DNA of 46,583 nt from the NCBI GenBank assembly GCA_016934035.1, contig JAFGTP010000001.1:1-46583 (forward strand), written 5' to 3'. The translations under genes were made by a program, and so were the position numbers. Every line of letters begins with the position of its first letter. Position 1 is the stretch's first letter. A model generated the notes under the pieces. That model made no database searches. It was not told where the DNA came from and saw only the letters and a program-made list of their open reading frames with translations. This DNA comes from Fidelibacterota bacterium (lineage in GTDB: Bacteria > Fidelibacterota > UBA2242 > JAFGTP01). Below are positions 16,872-26,330 of this stretch, piece by piece.

Positions 16872-17639
16872 ATGACATTAATTGATCAGGCAATAGAAGC
16901 CCTTAAACTAGCCAGCCGTATCACTGCATTTACAGGTGCCGGAATTTCAGTAGAGAGTGGAATTCCGCCATTCCGGGGTGCAACAGGCTTATGGAACCAA
17001 TATAACCCGATTTTTCTGGATATTCATTATTTTAAAAAAAACACATCTGAATCGTGGAAACTGATCAAAAAAATATTCTATGATTTTATGGGTGAAGCAA
17101 AACCAAATGATGCCCATTTCAGATTGGCACAAATGGAGAATGCGGGCAAGCTTCAAGCCATCATTACTCAGAACATTGACAATCTGCATCAAAAAGCAGG
17201 CAGTCTGAATGTCTATGAATTTCATGGTAATTCAAGGGATTTGGTCTGCATGGGTTGTGCATCCAGGTTTCCCGTCACGGAAATAAATCTTAAAGTTCTG
17301 CCTCCGATCTGTAAAAATTGTGGCGGAATACTCAAACCGGATTTTATATTTTTCGGTGAAGCTATTCCGGAACCTGCTAATACCCGGTCTTTTCAGGAAG
17401 CGGAAATCTCCGATGTTTTCATCCTGATTGGGACTACAGGTGAGATTATGCCAGCTTCTACAATTCCTTTTCTTGCAAAAAAAAACAGAGCTACCATCAT
17501 TGAAATTAATATCGCAGAATCAAATTTCACTTCCGCTATCACGGATATATTTCTCAAAGGAAAAGCAACGGAAATCGTCAGCGAATTAGTCGAAAAATTA
17601 AATAGCAACAGGTTGAATTATGATCATAAAAACCATTAA
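16872..17639 (+). CDS. NAD-dependent protein deacylase, sirtuin family
   Basis: This is a 255-residue Sir2-type protein. 'FTGAGISVESGIPPFRG' is the NAD-binding motif, 'TQNIDNLHQKAG' the second motif, and 'EFHGN' contains the catalytic His. Two zinc-binding CxxC pairs are present ('CMGC' and 'CKNC'), followed by 'LKPDFIFFGEAIP'. All catalytic elements look intact. Sirtuins remove acyl groups from lysines using NAD+. Unusually, it leads an operon of metal-related membrane and NifX-like proteins, and its end overlaps the next gene by 20 bases. Confidence 0.9.
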   Translation: MTLIDQAIEALKLASRITAFTGAGISVESGIPPFRGATGLWNQYNPIFLDIHYFKKNTSESWKLIKKIFYDFMGEAKPNDAHFRLAQMENAGKLQAIITQNIDNLHQKAGSLNVYEFHGNSRDLVCMGCASRFPVTEINLKVLPPICKNCGGILKPDFIFFGEAIPEPANTRSFQEAEISDVFILIGTTGEIMPASTIPFLAKKNRATIIEINIAESNFTSAITDIFLKGKATEIVSELVEKLNSNRLNYDHKNH

Positions 17640-18630
17640 TCATGCCATAATGATCACCAGTTTTGTATTTGTCATGATGTTAATCATCGAATACATAAAC
17701 ATTCAGACAAAGGGCTTATGGCAAACTTCCCTGCAAAAAAACCGCTGGAAGCAATATATCGTTGCAGCCTTATTGGGTATTTTACCAGGCTGTCTGGGAG
17801 CCTTTACATCGGTTGCATTGTTTTCCCATGGAATATTTTCCTTCGGAGCAGTTGTCGCTACGATGATCGCCACAAGCGGGGATGAGGCCTTTGTGATGTT
17901 TGCCATGATACCCAAAACGGCAGTCTTACTTCATATTTTTCTGTTTTTCATCAGTATTCTTGCCGCATGGCTGACCGATTATTTTTTTAAAAAGGAATCC
18001 GGAATCAAAAAATTTGAATTACATGATGAGGAATTATGTCATTGTTTTCCCAAAGGTGAAATTTTCAGGCAACTAAAAAATCTGACCCTTCAGCGGGGAG
18101 TCCTGATTCTATTAATCGGCCTGTTGATTTTAACCCTGATCAGTGGCAATCTCGGGCCCCAGGTTTGGAACTGGAAGCGCACCACTTTTTTAATGATCAA
18201 TCTCATCTCATTGTTCATTGTCACAACAGTACCGGAACATTTTCTTGAAAAACATTTATGGGAGCATGTCGTGAAAAAGCATGTTCCTCATATTTTTATG
18301 TGGACTTTTGGTGCCCTGCTGGCCATGAACTTGGTGACGGCCCACATGGATATCAAAAATTTTATAGCTGACAGCCCATGGATGGTGCTGGTAATCGCCG
18401 GCATTCTGGGTTTAATACCGGAATCCGGGCCTCATTTGATTTTTGTTACACTCTATACCCAAGGTGTCGTCTCTTTTCCAATATTACTGGCCAGTTCCAT
18501 CGTTCAGGACGGCCATGGTATGCTGCCGATGCTGGCTGAATCCCGCACCCATTTTGTTAAAATAAAACTGATCAACCTGGCGGTAGGCCTTTTGGCAGGA
18601 GCAGCCGGGATTTTGATCATGAAAATATGA
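17620..18630 (+). CDS. Putative 10-TM metal exporter (ArsP_2/manganese transporter-like)
   Basis: This is a 336-residue polytopic membrane protein. The two halves carry related motifs: 'GILPGCLGAFTSVALFSHGIFSFGAVVATMIATSGDEAF' near residue 55 and 'GILGLIPESGPHLIFVTLYTQGVVSFPILLASSIVQDGHG' near residue 265. This internal pseudo-symmetry is typical of the family annotated as putative manganese transporter or 10-TM heavy-metal exporter. A cytosolic loop contains 'HDEELCHCFPKGE', with Cys and His that could bind metal. The metal is not known. It overlaps the sirtuin gene by 20 bases, so they are cotranscribed. Confidence 0.72.
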   Translation: MIIKTINHAIMITSFVFVMMLIIEYINIQTKGLWQTSLQKNRWKQYIVAALLGILPGCLGAFTSVALFSHGIFSFGAVVATMIATSGDEAFVMFAMIPKTAVLLHIFLFFISILAAWLTDYFFKKESGIKKFELHDEELCHCFPKGEIFRQLKNLTLQRGVLILLIGLLILTLISGNLGPQVWNWKRTTFLMINLISLFIVTTVPEHFLEKHLWEHVVKKHVPHIFMWTFGALLAMNLVTAHMDIKNFIADSPWMVLVIAGILGLIPESGPHLIFVTLYTQGVVSFPILLASSIVQDGHGMLPMLAESRTHFVKIKLINLAVGLLAGAAGILIMKI

Positions 18631-18644
18631 GGAGGAATTAAAAA

Positions 18645-19082
18645 ATGAAAAAAATTGGCATCATCATCTGCGACAGGTATAACAGCTGCGCCGGTGGTAA
18701 ATGTTTCCGTTCCATGCACAATCGTGAAGGGGCTTTTAGTATTTATAAAAATGAAGATATTGAAATTGCCGCCTATACCACCTGTGGCGGTTGTCCGGGA
18801 GGCAACATTGAATACACTATCGATGAAATGAAAAAAAATGGGGTCACCCATGTTCATTTTGCTACCGGAATGATTGTCGGATATCCGCCCTGCCCCTATA
18901 TCACCTATTTTCACGATTTTATTGAAAAGAACTGGAATGTGACTGTTATTTATGGTACACATCCAATACCGGAAAAATACCTGGACAACCATCGGCATTT
19001 AAAAAGTTGGCAGGACCCGGTATGGCAGAATATTTTAAAACTGGTTATGTCTGATCAGCAAACAAGAATCAATTATAATTAG
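18645..19082 (+). CDS. CGGC domain-containing protein
   Basis: This is a 145-residue protein. 'IGIIICDRYNSCAGGKCFRSM' and 'AAYTTCGGCPGGNIEYTIDEMKKNGVTHVHFATGMIVGYPPCPY' carry the conserved Cys set that names the CGGC domain, thought to bind metal or an Fe-S cluster in anaerobes. The fold is predicted alpha/beta and the protein cytoplasmic. GGAGGAAT gives a strong ribosome-binding site, 14 bases after the exporter gene. No reaction is established. Confidence 0.85.
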   Translation: MKKIGIIICDRYNSCAGGKCFRSMHNREGAFSIYKNEDIEIAAYTTCGGCPGGNIEYTIDEMKKNGVTHVHFATGMIVGYPPCPYITYFHDFIEKNWNVTVIYGTHPIPEKYLDNHRHLKSWQDPVWQNILKLVMSDQQTRINYN

Positions 19083-19138
19083 TAACCCAGGGTCAGGCAA
19101 TTGATCAAATGCACAAAAATCTATAGAGAAAAGGAAGA

Positions 19139-20359
19139 ATGACATTAAACGTCCCCATTTCGAACCATAATTTTTTTGCTTTTTTATGGCATGCCCTCTT
19201 CCTGGCTCTGGCCAATAATTTTATGGACATTGATACCGTCCTTCCAGCAATGCTTCTGGATGCGGGGGGAAATTCCATATTGCTGGGATTTCTGACAGCA
19301 GTCATGATCGGAAGCGGACAGGTATCCCAGCTGGTTTTCGCTCCTTTTCTCAGCAAAAAAACCGAAAAAAAATGGTATCTTCTAGCCGGTATCAATCTCA
19401 GAATTATATCTCTGATATTTCTGGCTGTTTTATTTGCAACCGCACAATCTCTGAAAGGACCGGTTTTCATACCCCTTATTTTCCTTTTAATCACTGTCTT
19501 CTCCGTAAGTGGTGGTTTTTCCAATATCAATTATGTAGATATTCTTGGAAAATCCATTCTTCACAATCAACGGAAACATTTTTTTTCAACAAAACAAATT
19601 GTCACCAGTGTGGGGGTACTGATGTCTGCTTATTTTGCCAGGAAAATTTTACAAAATTTTAATTTTCCTCAAAACTATACTCTGCTTTTTACAATGGCTG
19701 GAGTTCTGCTGGCGATTGCTTCCCTGGGATTTTGGAAAATCAGGGAAGAAAAAACCGATCCTAGCCAGATCAACTCTATAAACCATTATTTTTCCAGTAT
19801 ATTGACAGAAATAAAAAGCAACAAGCGGCTAAAACACTATCTGTTGGTTTTAAACTTCCAGGGGGTCATGCTCTCATTAATTCCCTTTATGGTTTTATAT
19901 GCAAAAAGTGAATTGGGGCAAGGCAATGCCCCAGTGGGAAATTTTCTCTTTTTAAAAGTATCGGGCTCAATCCTGGCCGGTGGAATACTCTATTTTTTTT
20001 CAAAAAAATTAAAATACCGTTATTTACTTTATGTCAATTCTATATCAGCTCTTATCATTGTCTTGCTGGTTCTTCTTGTGCCGAAGGAGTTGCTCTTTCC
20101 TTCTGTTTTTTTATTGGCAGGGCTGGTTTTTGCTTTTTACACGATGACTATCGGCGGTGTGCTGCTGGAGGTGACGACAACCCAAAACCGTGCTTTGTAC
20201 ACCGGCATCAGTGGCGCCGGCAATCTATTACCGGGAATTTATCCGATTATCGGAGGCTGGATGGTCAATTTTTACGGCTTCACAGTCTTTTTTTCAATGA
20301 CATTTATGATTCTGACATTTTCTTTATTTTTTATCTATAAACTTAACTGTCAACATTAG
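19139..20359 (+). CDS. Major facilitator superfamily transporter
   Basis: This is a 406-residue protein with about 12 hydrophobic segments. It begins with 'FFAFLWHALFLALANNFMDIDTVLPAMLL'. The cytoplasmic loop between helices 2 and 3 has the short basic run 'SKKTEKKW' typical of MFS proteins, and the central loop is 'KIREEKTDPSQIN'. The substrate is not recognisable. AAGGAAGA lies before the start. It belongs to the same operon as the CGGC and TDT genes. Confidence 0.8.
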   Translation: MTLNVPISNHNFFAFLWHALFLALANNFMDIDTVLPAMLLDAGGNSILLGFLTAVMIGSGQVSQLVFAPFLSKKTEKKWYLLAGINLRIISLIFLAVLFATAQSLKGPVFIPLIFLLITVFSVSGGFSNINYVDILGKSILHNQRKHFFSTKQIVTSVGVLMSAYFARKILQNFNFPQNYTLLFTMAGVLLAIASLGFWKIREEKTDPSQINSINHYFSSILTEIKSNKRLKHYLLVLNFQGVMLSLIPFMVLYAKSELGQGNAPVGNFLFLKVSGSILAGGILYFFSKKLKYRYLLYVNSISALIIVLLVLLVPKELLFPSVFLLAGLVFAFYTMTIGGVLLEVTTTQNRALYTGISGAGNLLPGIYPIIGGWMVNFYGFTVFFSMTFMILTFSLFFIYKLNCQH

Positions 20360-20375
20360 GAGACTTCATCAGACA

Positions 20376-21332
20376 ATGAACTCAGACAGATTAAAACACT
20401 TTCCCATATCCTTTTTTGCAGTAGTCCTGGGTTTATCCGGATATACCATTGCTTTGCAAAAAAGCGAAGCAATGTTACATTTTCCCTTGATCATCAGTCA
20501 TTATTTGATGATGATGACATTTATGCTGACCGCAGTGCTGATCCTTTTTTACAGTGCCAAAAGCCTAAAATATTTTAAAGAAGTTCAAGCAGATTTTTCT
20601 CATCCGGTGCGCATGAATTTCACGCCAGCCATCTTCATTACTTTTTTACTGGCCTCTATTCTTACACTTGAAATTCATAAGGATTTATCCAAAGTATTAT
20701 GGCTTATTGGTGTCTTCGGACAAAGTACCATTTTTCTCAGTACCATTTCAAAATGGACTCACAACACCAACATCGAAGTTCATCATTTTAATCCGGCATG
20801 GTTTATTCCCGCAGTGGGCAATATATTGGTGCCTGTAGCCGGCGTTGAACATTTCAATAAAGAAATCTCCTGGCTATTTTTTTCTGTGGGACTGGTTTTC
20901 TGGATTGTACTATTAACCATTTTTTATAACCGAATTTTTTTTCACCACCCACTGCCAGAAAGGTTGCTGCCAACCTTATTTTTACTTATTGCTCCACCGG
21001 CCGTTGGGTTTATTTCCTATGTCAAACTAACCGGAATTATCGATGCATTTGCGAAAATTCTTTATTATTTTGCACTGTTTAATCTGATCATGTTGATTTT
21101 TCAATTTGATACTTTCAAAAAAATCAATTTTTATCTCTCCTGGTGGGCTTATTCCTTTCCGATTACGGCCTTTACAGTTGCTTCAATTTTATTTTATCAT
21201 AAAACCGGAATGATCGGCTATCAATATCTTGCAATGACTGTCCTGGTTTTGGCAACATTGTTGATCTTATTTTTGATTTACAGGACAATTATTGCCATTT
21301 TTATTAATAAGGAAATTTGTGTAGAAGAATAG
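20376..21332 (+). CDS. TDT/SLAC1-TehA family channel-like protein
   Basis: This is a 318-residue membrane protein with about 10 helices. 'FPISFFAVVLGLSGY' at the start, 'FNPAWFIPAVGNILVPVAG' in the middle and 'LLPTLFLLIAPPAVGF' later match the TehA/SLAC1 tellurite-resistance/dicarboxylate transporter family. Members conduct anions or carry dicarboxylates or sulfite. The substrate here is unknown. It lies 16 bases after the MFS gene and 10 before the NifX-like gene. Confidence 0.82.
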   Translation: MNSDRLKHFPISFFAVVLGLSGYTIALQKSEAMLHFPLIISHYLMMMTFMLTAVLILFYSAKSLKYFKEVQADFSHPVRMNFTPAIFITFLLASILTLEIHKDLSKVLWLIGVFGQSTIFLSTISKWTHNTNIEVHHFNPAWFIPAVGNILVPVAGVEHFNKEISWLFFSVGLVFWIVLLTIFYNRIFFHHPLPERLLPTLFLLIAPPAVGFISYVKLTGIIDAFAKILYYFALFNLIMLIFQFDTFKKINFYLSWWAYSFPITAFTVASILFYHKTGMIGYQYLAMTVLVLATLLILFLIYRTIIAIFINKEICVEE

Positions 21333-21342
21333 GTGAACAATC

Positions 21343-21735
21343 ATGTTAAAATTTACATTGGCAATCGCAACCGATGACGGTCAATGCCTGATTAAAAGAC
21401 ATTTTGGAGATTCAGATTTTTATTACATCTACGATGTGGGTGAAGCGGGTGCGAAACTGCTTCAAAAAATACCCAACACTGTGGACGAAGAAGAAGAGAT
21501 TCATGCCGATCCCCAAAAAGCCAAAGGCATTGCTCAAATTTTAAAAAAAGAAGGCGTCGACGTACTTGCTTCAAAAGCCTTTGGTCCGAATATCAAGCGC
21601 ATGATCAAGAAATTTGCCTGTGTTATGCTGAAAACCGAAAGCCTGGAAGCTGCCCTGGAATTAATCTTAATACATAAAGAAACAATCAAAAAGGAATTGG
21701 ACAAGGGAGAAAACAGAATTCCTTTAAAATTTTAA
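21343..21735 (+). CDS. NifX/NifB-family metal-cofactor protein (first copy)
   Basis: This is a 130-residue protein. 'FTLAIATDDGQCLIKRHFGDSDFYYIYDV' and 'KGIAQILKKEGVDVLASKAFGPNIKRMIKKFACVML' match the dinitrogenase iron-molybdenum cofactor (NifX/NafY/NifB C-terminal) fold. In non-nitrogen-fixers such proteins bind Mo, Cu or Fe-S clusters, the orange protein being the best known case. No nifHDK genes are in the window. Two further members lie at 39560 and 42623. Confidence 0.85.
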   Translation: MLKFTLAIATDDGQCLIKRHFGDSDFYYIYDVGEAGAKLLQKIPNTVDEEEEIHADPQKAKGIAQILKKEGVDVLASKAFGPNIKRMIKKFACVMLKTESLEAALELILIHKETIKKELDKGENRIPLKF

Positions 21736-21752
21736 CACATGAAAGGAAAATT

Positions 21753-23126
21753 ATGAAACATTACGATGTCATTATCATTGGTGGTGGTCCCTCCGGAATT
21801 ATCGCCGGAGTAACTGGAAAAAAACAAAATTCAGATAAAAGTTTTCTGATGATCAAGGAAGAAGCCAAAGGCCTGGTACCTTGTGGTATTCCTTATGTTT
21901 TTCATGATTTGGATGATGTATCCAAAAACGCCATGGGCCCGCAACCCTTTGTGGATGCTGGCGGTGAAGTCCTGGTCGATACAGTTGGCACAGTCGATCT
22001 GAAGGCCAAGACCGTCACAACCATAACCGGCAATGAATTTAGCTACACAAAACTCATTTTTGCTACTGGCTCCATACCGACCATTCCGACTTTTATCAAA
22101 GGCTATGATCTCAAAGGTGTTGAATATGTAAAAAAGAGCTATAACTACATCGAACAGTTAAAGACCCGAACCGATGCCGCTAAAAATATCATTGTTATCG
22201 GCGCGGGTTTTATCGGAGTGGAAATTGCCGAGCAGCTGGCCAAATACAAGGAAAAGTGTGTTTCCCTGGTAGAAATGGAAAAACATTGCCTTTATCGTGC
22301 TTTTTCCCAGGATTTTGCAGCCAAAGCCGATACTGAAGTTAAAGCAGCAGGCGTTCATCTGTATACTGAAACCAAAGTTGAAGAAATTGTTGGCAAAGAC
22401 GGCAAGGTGGCCGGTGTTCGGTTGTCCAATGGTAAAACCCTTGATGCAGATATCGTCATTTCATCGGTAGGATATAAACCCAACACAGAACTGGCGAAAA
22501 AATCCGGTTTGGAACTGAATAGCCACGGCGCCATCAGGGTTGATAATTATCAGCGAACAGACACCAAAGATGTATACGCCGTCGGTGATTGTTCCGCCAC
22601 ACGCGGTTTTATCACAGGTCGGGCTGACAATATTATGTTGGCCTCCACAGCCACTGCTGAAGCCCGGGTCCTGGGTTATAATCTTTTCTGTATCAAAGTC
22701 CTTCGTAATTTTACCGGTACACTTTCTGTATTCTCGACAGAAATTAATCACAAAGCTTTTGCTTCTGCCGGTGCAATCGAACAGGCTGCGGAAGAAGCTG
22801 ATATCAAATATGTAGTTGGAAAATTTGCAGATGTTGACCGTCATCCGGCTACGATTGCCGATACCTATCCCCTGGAAGTAAAACTTATCGCCAACCCGGA
22901 AAACGGCGAAATTATCGGCGGTGAACTCTATGGCGGCAAAGGTGTTGGAGAAATGATCAATATCATTGCCCTGGCCATTCAAAAAGCCATTACTGTTTAT
23001 GAATTCGTTTCATTCCAGTTTGGAACCCATCCGCTGCTGACAACAGCCCCAACTAAATATGTTCTGGTAAAAGCGGCTGAGATGGCCATCGCACAAATCA
23101 ATAATTGTAAAAAACAATCTAAATAA
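21753..23126 (+). CDS. FAD/NAD-dependent oxidoreductase (CoA-disulfide reductase/NADH oxidase family)
   Basis: This is a 457-residue flavoprotein. 'VIIIGGGPSGIIAGV' is the FAD-binding Rossmann motif, 'GLVPCGIPYVF' holds the single redox Cys of the CoA-disulfide reductase/Nox family, and 'NIIVIGAGFIGVEIAEQL' is the NAD(P)H-binding motif. 'DVYAVGDCSAT' contacts FAD, and the C-terminal dimerisation domain contains 'GGELYGGKGVGEMINIIALAIQ'. It probably reduces disulfides, CoA persulfides or oxygen. It is the last gene of the seven-gene operon, with a terminator at 23138-23188. Confidence 0.88.
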   Translation: MKHYDVIIIGGGPSGIIAGVTGKKQNSDKSFLMIKEEAKGLVPCGIPYVFHDLDDVSKNAMGPQPFVDAGGEVLVDTVGTVDLKAKTVTTITGNEFSYTKLIFATGSIPTIPTFIKGYDLKGVEYVKKSYNYIEQLKTRTDAAKNIIVIGAGFIGVEIAEQLAKYKEKCVSLVEMEKHCLYRAFSQDFAAKADTEVKAAGVHLYTETKVEEIVGKDGKVAGVRLSNGKTLDADIVISSVGYKPNTELAKKSGLELNSHGAIRVDNYQRTDTKDVYAVGDCSATRGFITGRADNIMLASTATAEARVLGYNLFCIKVLRNFTGTLSVFSTEINHKAFASAGAIEQAAEEADIKYVVGKFADVDRHPATIADTYPLEVKLIANPENGEIIGGELYGGKGVGEMINIIALAIQKAITVYEFVSFQFGTHPLLTTAPTKYVLVKAAEMAIAQINNCKKQSK

Positions 23127-23137
23127 GCTTAACAAAG

Positions 23138-23188
23138 AGTCTCCAGTCAAACAGCAATCTCTGCTTTTGGCTGGATGACTTTTTTTTT
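23138..23188 (+). terminator. Intrinsic terminator after the seven-gene operon
   Basis: AGTC-TCCAG-TCAAA (from 23138) pairs with TTTGG-CTGGA-TGACT ending near 23181, with one bulge and a G.U pair, and runs straight into eight T residues. It also lies just downstream of the convergent histidine kinase gene. Confidence 0.75.
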
Positions 23189-23197
23189 AATATTCTA

Positions 23198-25093
23198 TTA
23201 ATGGCTAAGATGGTTTTTGACTTTTTCCATTAATTGCTTTTGATTAAAAGGCTTCGGTAAAAAATTCCCCGTAGCGATAGGATCCTCATCTTTTAGATAT
23301 TCATTTGCATAGCCGGAAATGATGATAAATTTCAGGTCCTTTTTTATCAATCTAAATTTCTCGATAATTTTTTCACCGCTTATTCCCGGCAACATGACAT
23401 CACTGATTACCAGGTCTATATTTGCATTGAGCTGTTTAAAAATTGGAAAAGCTTCATCATAATCGTGGGCAGCCAAAGTATCATATCCAAAATAATTCAG
23501 AGTGACCTCCAAATAAGATCTCACATCGTTATTGTCTTCAATGATCAAAATGATACCCTTGCCATGATAATCCATGGCGAATTCAATTTTAATTTCTTCC
23601 TCAATTAATTCCTGATCCTGAAGAGGCAACAAAATAGTAAACTCAGTGCCTTCACCGGGTTTACTATTGACATAAACCGTCCCCTGACTTTGGGCAATGA
23701 TCCCATAAACCGTTGACAGTCCCAGACCAGTTCCCTTCCCTACCACTTTGGTCGTAAAAAATGGTTCAAAAATATGGTTTAAAGTATTTTCATCCATACC
23801 AGTTCCCTGATCCGATACCGATAAGACTGCAAATTTTCCCTTTTCATTTTTTTCAAATCGGCTGTTGTTATCTTCACTGATCTCTACTGTAGCAGTCTTC
23901 AATGTCAGTTTTCCTCCCTTTGGCATGGCATCGCGGGCATTGACCACAAGATTTAAAATAACCTGTTCCAACTGCCTGGGGTCGACCTCGATTTTGATAG
24001 GCTCCTCTAAATATTGAAAATCTAACTGAATATGGGTTTCAATTAATCGAATGATCATCTTTTCAAAATTTTTAATCAGATGGTTCATATCGATTATCTC
24101 GGGATGCATCACCTGTTTCCGGCTGAAAGCCAGTAATTGTCTGACCAAATCCGCAGCCTTGCCACCTGCCTGTAAAATCTGGTCAATCGGATCATAATAT
24201 TTGCTTTCGGGAGCAATTTCATTTAAAAGTATTTCTGCATAACCGTTGATTACTGTCAGCAAATTATTAAAATCATGGGCCACTCCTCCCGCAAGATAAC
24301 CGATTGCCTGCATTTTTTGAGATTGGACCAGTTGTTCCTGAAGTGCCTTTTGCTGATTGTACAACTCATTACTTTTATTCAATTCAATAATCAGTTTTTG
24401 ATTTATCTGCTCCAGTTGCTGGGTTCGCAACAAAACGGTTTTTTCAAGGTTTTTGTTTAATTCCGAAACCTTTTCCTTTTCTATTTTCAACAGCCTTGAA
24501 CTATAAAAATCATTTCTCATAGTAGATTCAATGATGTAAGATGCAGTCAGCGTTAGAAAATTTGCCGATATAAAGAAAAAATTATTGTTGACGATATACA
24601 AAACCGGTGTGTCATTTATGATGGCGGTCATCTGGTAGATAAAAATTACCAGAAGGCCCAGAGCCAGAGACCAAATAAATCTTAATCCGCTAAAGGTGAA
24701 AGCATAAATAATCACCAGGATTTCACCGGCGTAATAAAGATAGGTAACCGGCGGTTCAGCAATAAATATCATGATCATAATGACAAGTGCCCCCACCAGA
24801 TTTGAAATAAACAGGGCGAGCTGATCGTATTTTTTATAGGAGCGATGATAGGTCCATAAAAGGTTCATGACCGCCGCCGGCGCCATAACCAGAAATCGTA
24901 AGGACAAAAAAATCATTTTCTTATCCGGAACCATCACTATGTCCAGAATACTGAACAGGAGATACAATATAAGGCCTAAAATTAAAGCCCTTCTCTGTTG
25001 TCGGATTTTTTGACTAAAATAATAGACTAGAAACTGTTTTTCAAGTTGTCTGTCCAAAAATTTCAGTGTCGCCGGATTATATAAATTGTTCAT
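23198..25093 (-). CDS. Membrane hybrid histidine kinase with receiver domain
   Basis: This is a 631-residue protein. About six hydrophobic helices lie in residues 30-190, followed by a coiled coil (about 195-260). In the HisKA domain His273 sits in '[16 protein letters not shown]', as in PAS-hybrid kinases of that class. The HATPase domain has '[20 protein letters not shown]', 'DQGTGMD' and '[14 protein letters not shown]'. A C-terminal receiver domain has Asp565 in '[10 protein letters not shown]'. The multi-helix sensor has no recognised ligand domain. It stands alone, so its partner is unknown. No Shine-Dalgarno sequence is seen before the ATG. Confidence 0.88.
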   Translation of the reverse strand: MNNLYNPATLKFLDRQLEKQFLVYYFSQKIRQQRRALILGLILYLLFSILDIVMVPDKKMIFLSLRFLVMAPAAVMNLLWTYHRSYKKYDQLALFISNLVGALVIMIMIFIAEPPVTYLYYAGEILVIIYAFTFSGLRFIWSLALGLLVIFIYQMTAIINDTPVLYIVNNNFFFISANFLTLTASYIIESTMRNDFYSSRLLKIEKEKVSELNKNLEKTVLLRTQQLEQINQKLIIELNKSNELYNQQKALQEQLVQSQKMQAIGYLAGGVAHDFNNLLTVINGYAEILLNEIAPESKYYDPIDQILQAGGKAADLVRQLLAFSRKQVMHPEIIDMNHLIKNFEKMIIRLIETHIQLDFQYLEEPIKIEVDPRQLEQVILNLVVNARDAMPKGGKLTLKTATVEISEDNNSRFEKNEKGKFAVLSVSDQGTGMDENTLNHIFEPFFTTKVVGKGTGLGLSTVYGIIAQSQGTVYVNSKPGEGTEFTILLPLQDQELIEEEIKIEFAMDYHGKGIILIIEDNNDVRSYLEVTLNYFGYDTLAAHDYDEAFPIFKQLNANIDLVISDVMLPGISGEKIIEKFRLIKKDLKFIIISGYANEYLKDEDPIATGNFLPKPFNQKQLMEKVKNHLSH

Positions 25094-25259
25094 ATAATTA
25101 TTTTTAAAATTTCGTGATTAACTATGGAATATAATCAAAGATGTTGAATACCAATAGAAAAATAATCCGGTCGTTTTTTCAAAAATTTTAAGATGACAGG
25201 CAATAAATACAACAGATAATTATGACCCTGCTTTTATTGGATAATTGATTCGTGAAACC

Positions 25260-25655
25260 TCACAAAAAATCTTTTTCCAATATTTCACAAGCGCTTTGAA
25301 TATAGCGACTGCACTCAAAATTATTTTTTTCTTTCAGGTCCAGAAGTATTTGACAATTGTCCGAACCATGAATTTCTTTGAATTGACGGACAAACCTTTG
25401 GGTTATTGCGTAAATTTTTTCTTTTTCCTCCAGATTCCCAAATTCATGGTAATTTTTTAATCCCAACAACATGACGGCTCCGGTAATTGCACCGCATATG
25501 TTTTCTGATTTTCCCACACCCGCACCAAATCCGGCAGCGATTTGCTTTGCCAGATTTTCCGAAACATCAAACCAGTCACAATAAGCCGCAAAAACAGATT
25601 GCGCACAGTTATAATTATTCGCTGAAAATTTCAAAGCCTTTTCAATTTGATTCAC
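25260..25655 (-). CDS. C_GCAxxG_C_C family protein
   Basis: This is a 131-residue protein. It starts at a GTG preceded by AGGAG that lies inside the end of the upstream gene. 'NNYNCAQSVFAAY', 'IAAGFGAGVGKSENICGAITGAVMLLGL' and 'GSDNCQILL' followed by 'ECSRYIQSACEIL' place the conserved Cys residues that define the family, likely a redox or metal-binding helical protein. It overlaps the FMN-binding gene by 14 bases, so the two are coupled, which suggests a redox pair. Confidence 0.87.
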   Translation of the reverse strand: MNQIEKALKFSANNYNCAQSVFAAYCDWFDVSENLAKQIAAGFGAGVGKSENICGAITGAVMLLGLKNYHEFGNLEEKEKIYAITQRFVRQFKEIHGSDNCQILLDLKEKNNFECSRYIQSACEILEKDFL

Positions 25656-26031
25656 TGGCGGCTCCTGTCAATGCAAGTTCAATAGCTTTCAGGATCACTT
25701 TACTACTGGCCGTGGCACCGGTTATAGTATCCACCATCAGGCTTTGTTTTTCCAGTACAGCAGGAACAACCAGTTCACCTTTTTTACCTTTTCCATTTTC
25801 ATGCTCAATCAGTTCAATACCGGTAATGGCATTGTCCTTAACCCTAACTTTCACTTTTGCTTTGACCAGATAACAGTCATAAAATCCTTCAAATTCACCA
25901 TCTCTGATGTTACTGAGATCAATGTCACTGATCACTGTGTTTTCGACTTTTTCCTTATATTCCTTAAGTTTGCAACTATTCAAAAAAACTAGGCCCGCAA
26001 TCATGACCAATAACAATACTTTTCTGTTCAT
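25642..26031 (-). CDS. FMN-binding domain lipoprotein
   Basis: This is a 129-residue protein. The ATG at 26031 is chosen because AGGAG precedes it and the resulting leader 'NRKVLLLVMIAGLVFLNSC' is a lipoprotein signal. The body 'RDGEFEGFYDCYLVKAKVKVRVKDNAITGIELIEHENGKG' and 'VDTITGATASSKVILKAIELAL' match the FMN_bind domain. The Thr in 'TGATAS' is the usual covalent phosphoester-FMN site in RnfG/NqrC relatives. It probably carries electrons at the outer face of the membrane. Confidence 0.85.
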   Translation of the reverse strand: MNRKVLLLVMIAGLVFLNSCKLKEYKEKVENTVISDIDLSNIRDGEFEGFYDCYLVKAKVKVRVKDNAITGIELIEHENGKGKKGELVVPAVLEKQSLMVDTITGATASSKVILKAIELALTGAASESN

Positions 26032-26092
26032 ATTTTCTCCTGATTTTTGATAAAACAACCGCCAAATTAAGAAAATTGTCAAAAAATACTAA

Positions 26093-26106
26093 GTGATTTA
26101 TATCAA
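26093..26106. promoter_or_regulatory. FNR-like site GTGATTTATATCAA
   Basis: The sequence differs by one base from the FNR consensus TTGAT-N4-ATCAA and closely resembles the site at 3813-3828. It lies in the divergent intergenic region upstream of the FMN-binding lipoprotein (start 26031), which would fit oxygen- or redox-linked control. Confidence 0.5.
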
Positions 26107-26330
26107 TTATCCATTCCTTAATTAATTTAATTCATGAAACAATCCTGCTATTTGTTCTATTTTGATTTCAATATTATTCGAAAAAATTTAAACTTACTCC
26201 AAAGTATCCAGGATGGTCCTTGACATTAAGGAAAGAAGCCTTGCAGTAAAATAACATCGAAGGACTTCGAATTTTAATCAGAGCAAATTAGAAAAAAAAT
26301 TTTTATATTTGCTTTAAAATCAGGATTGAT

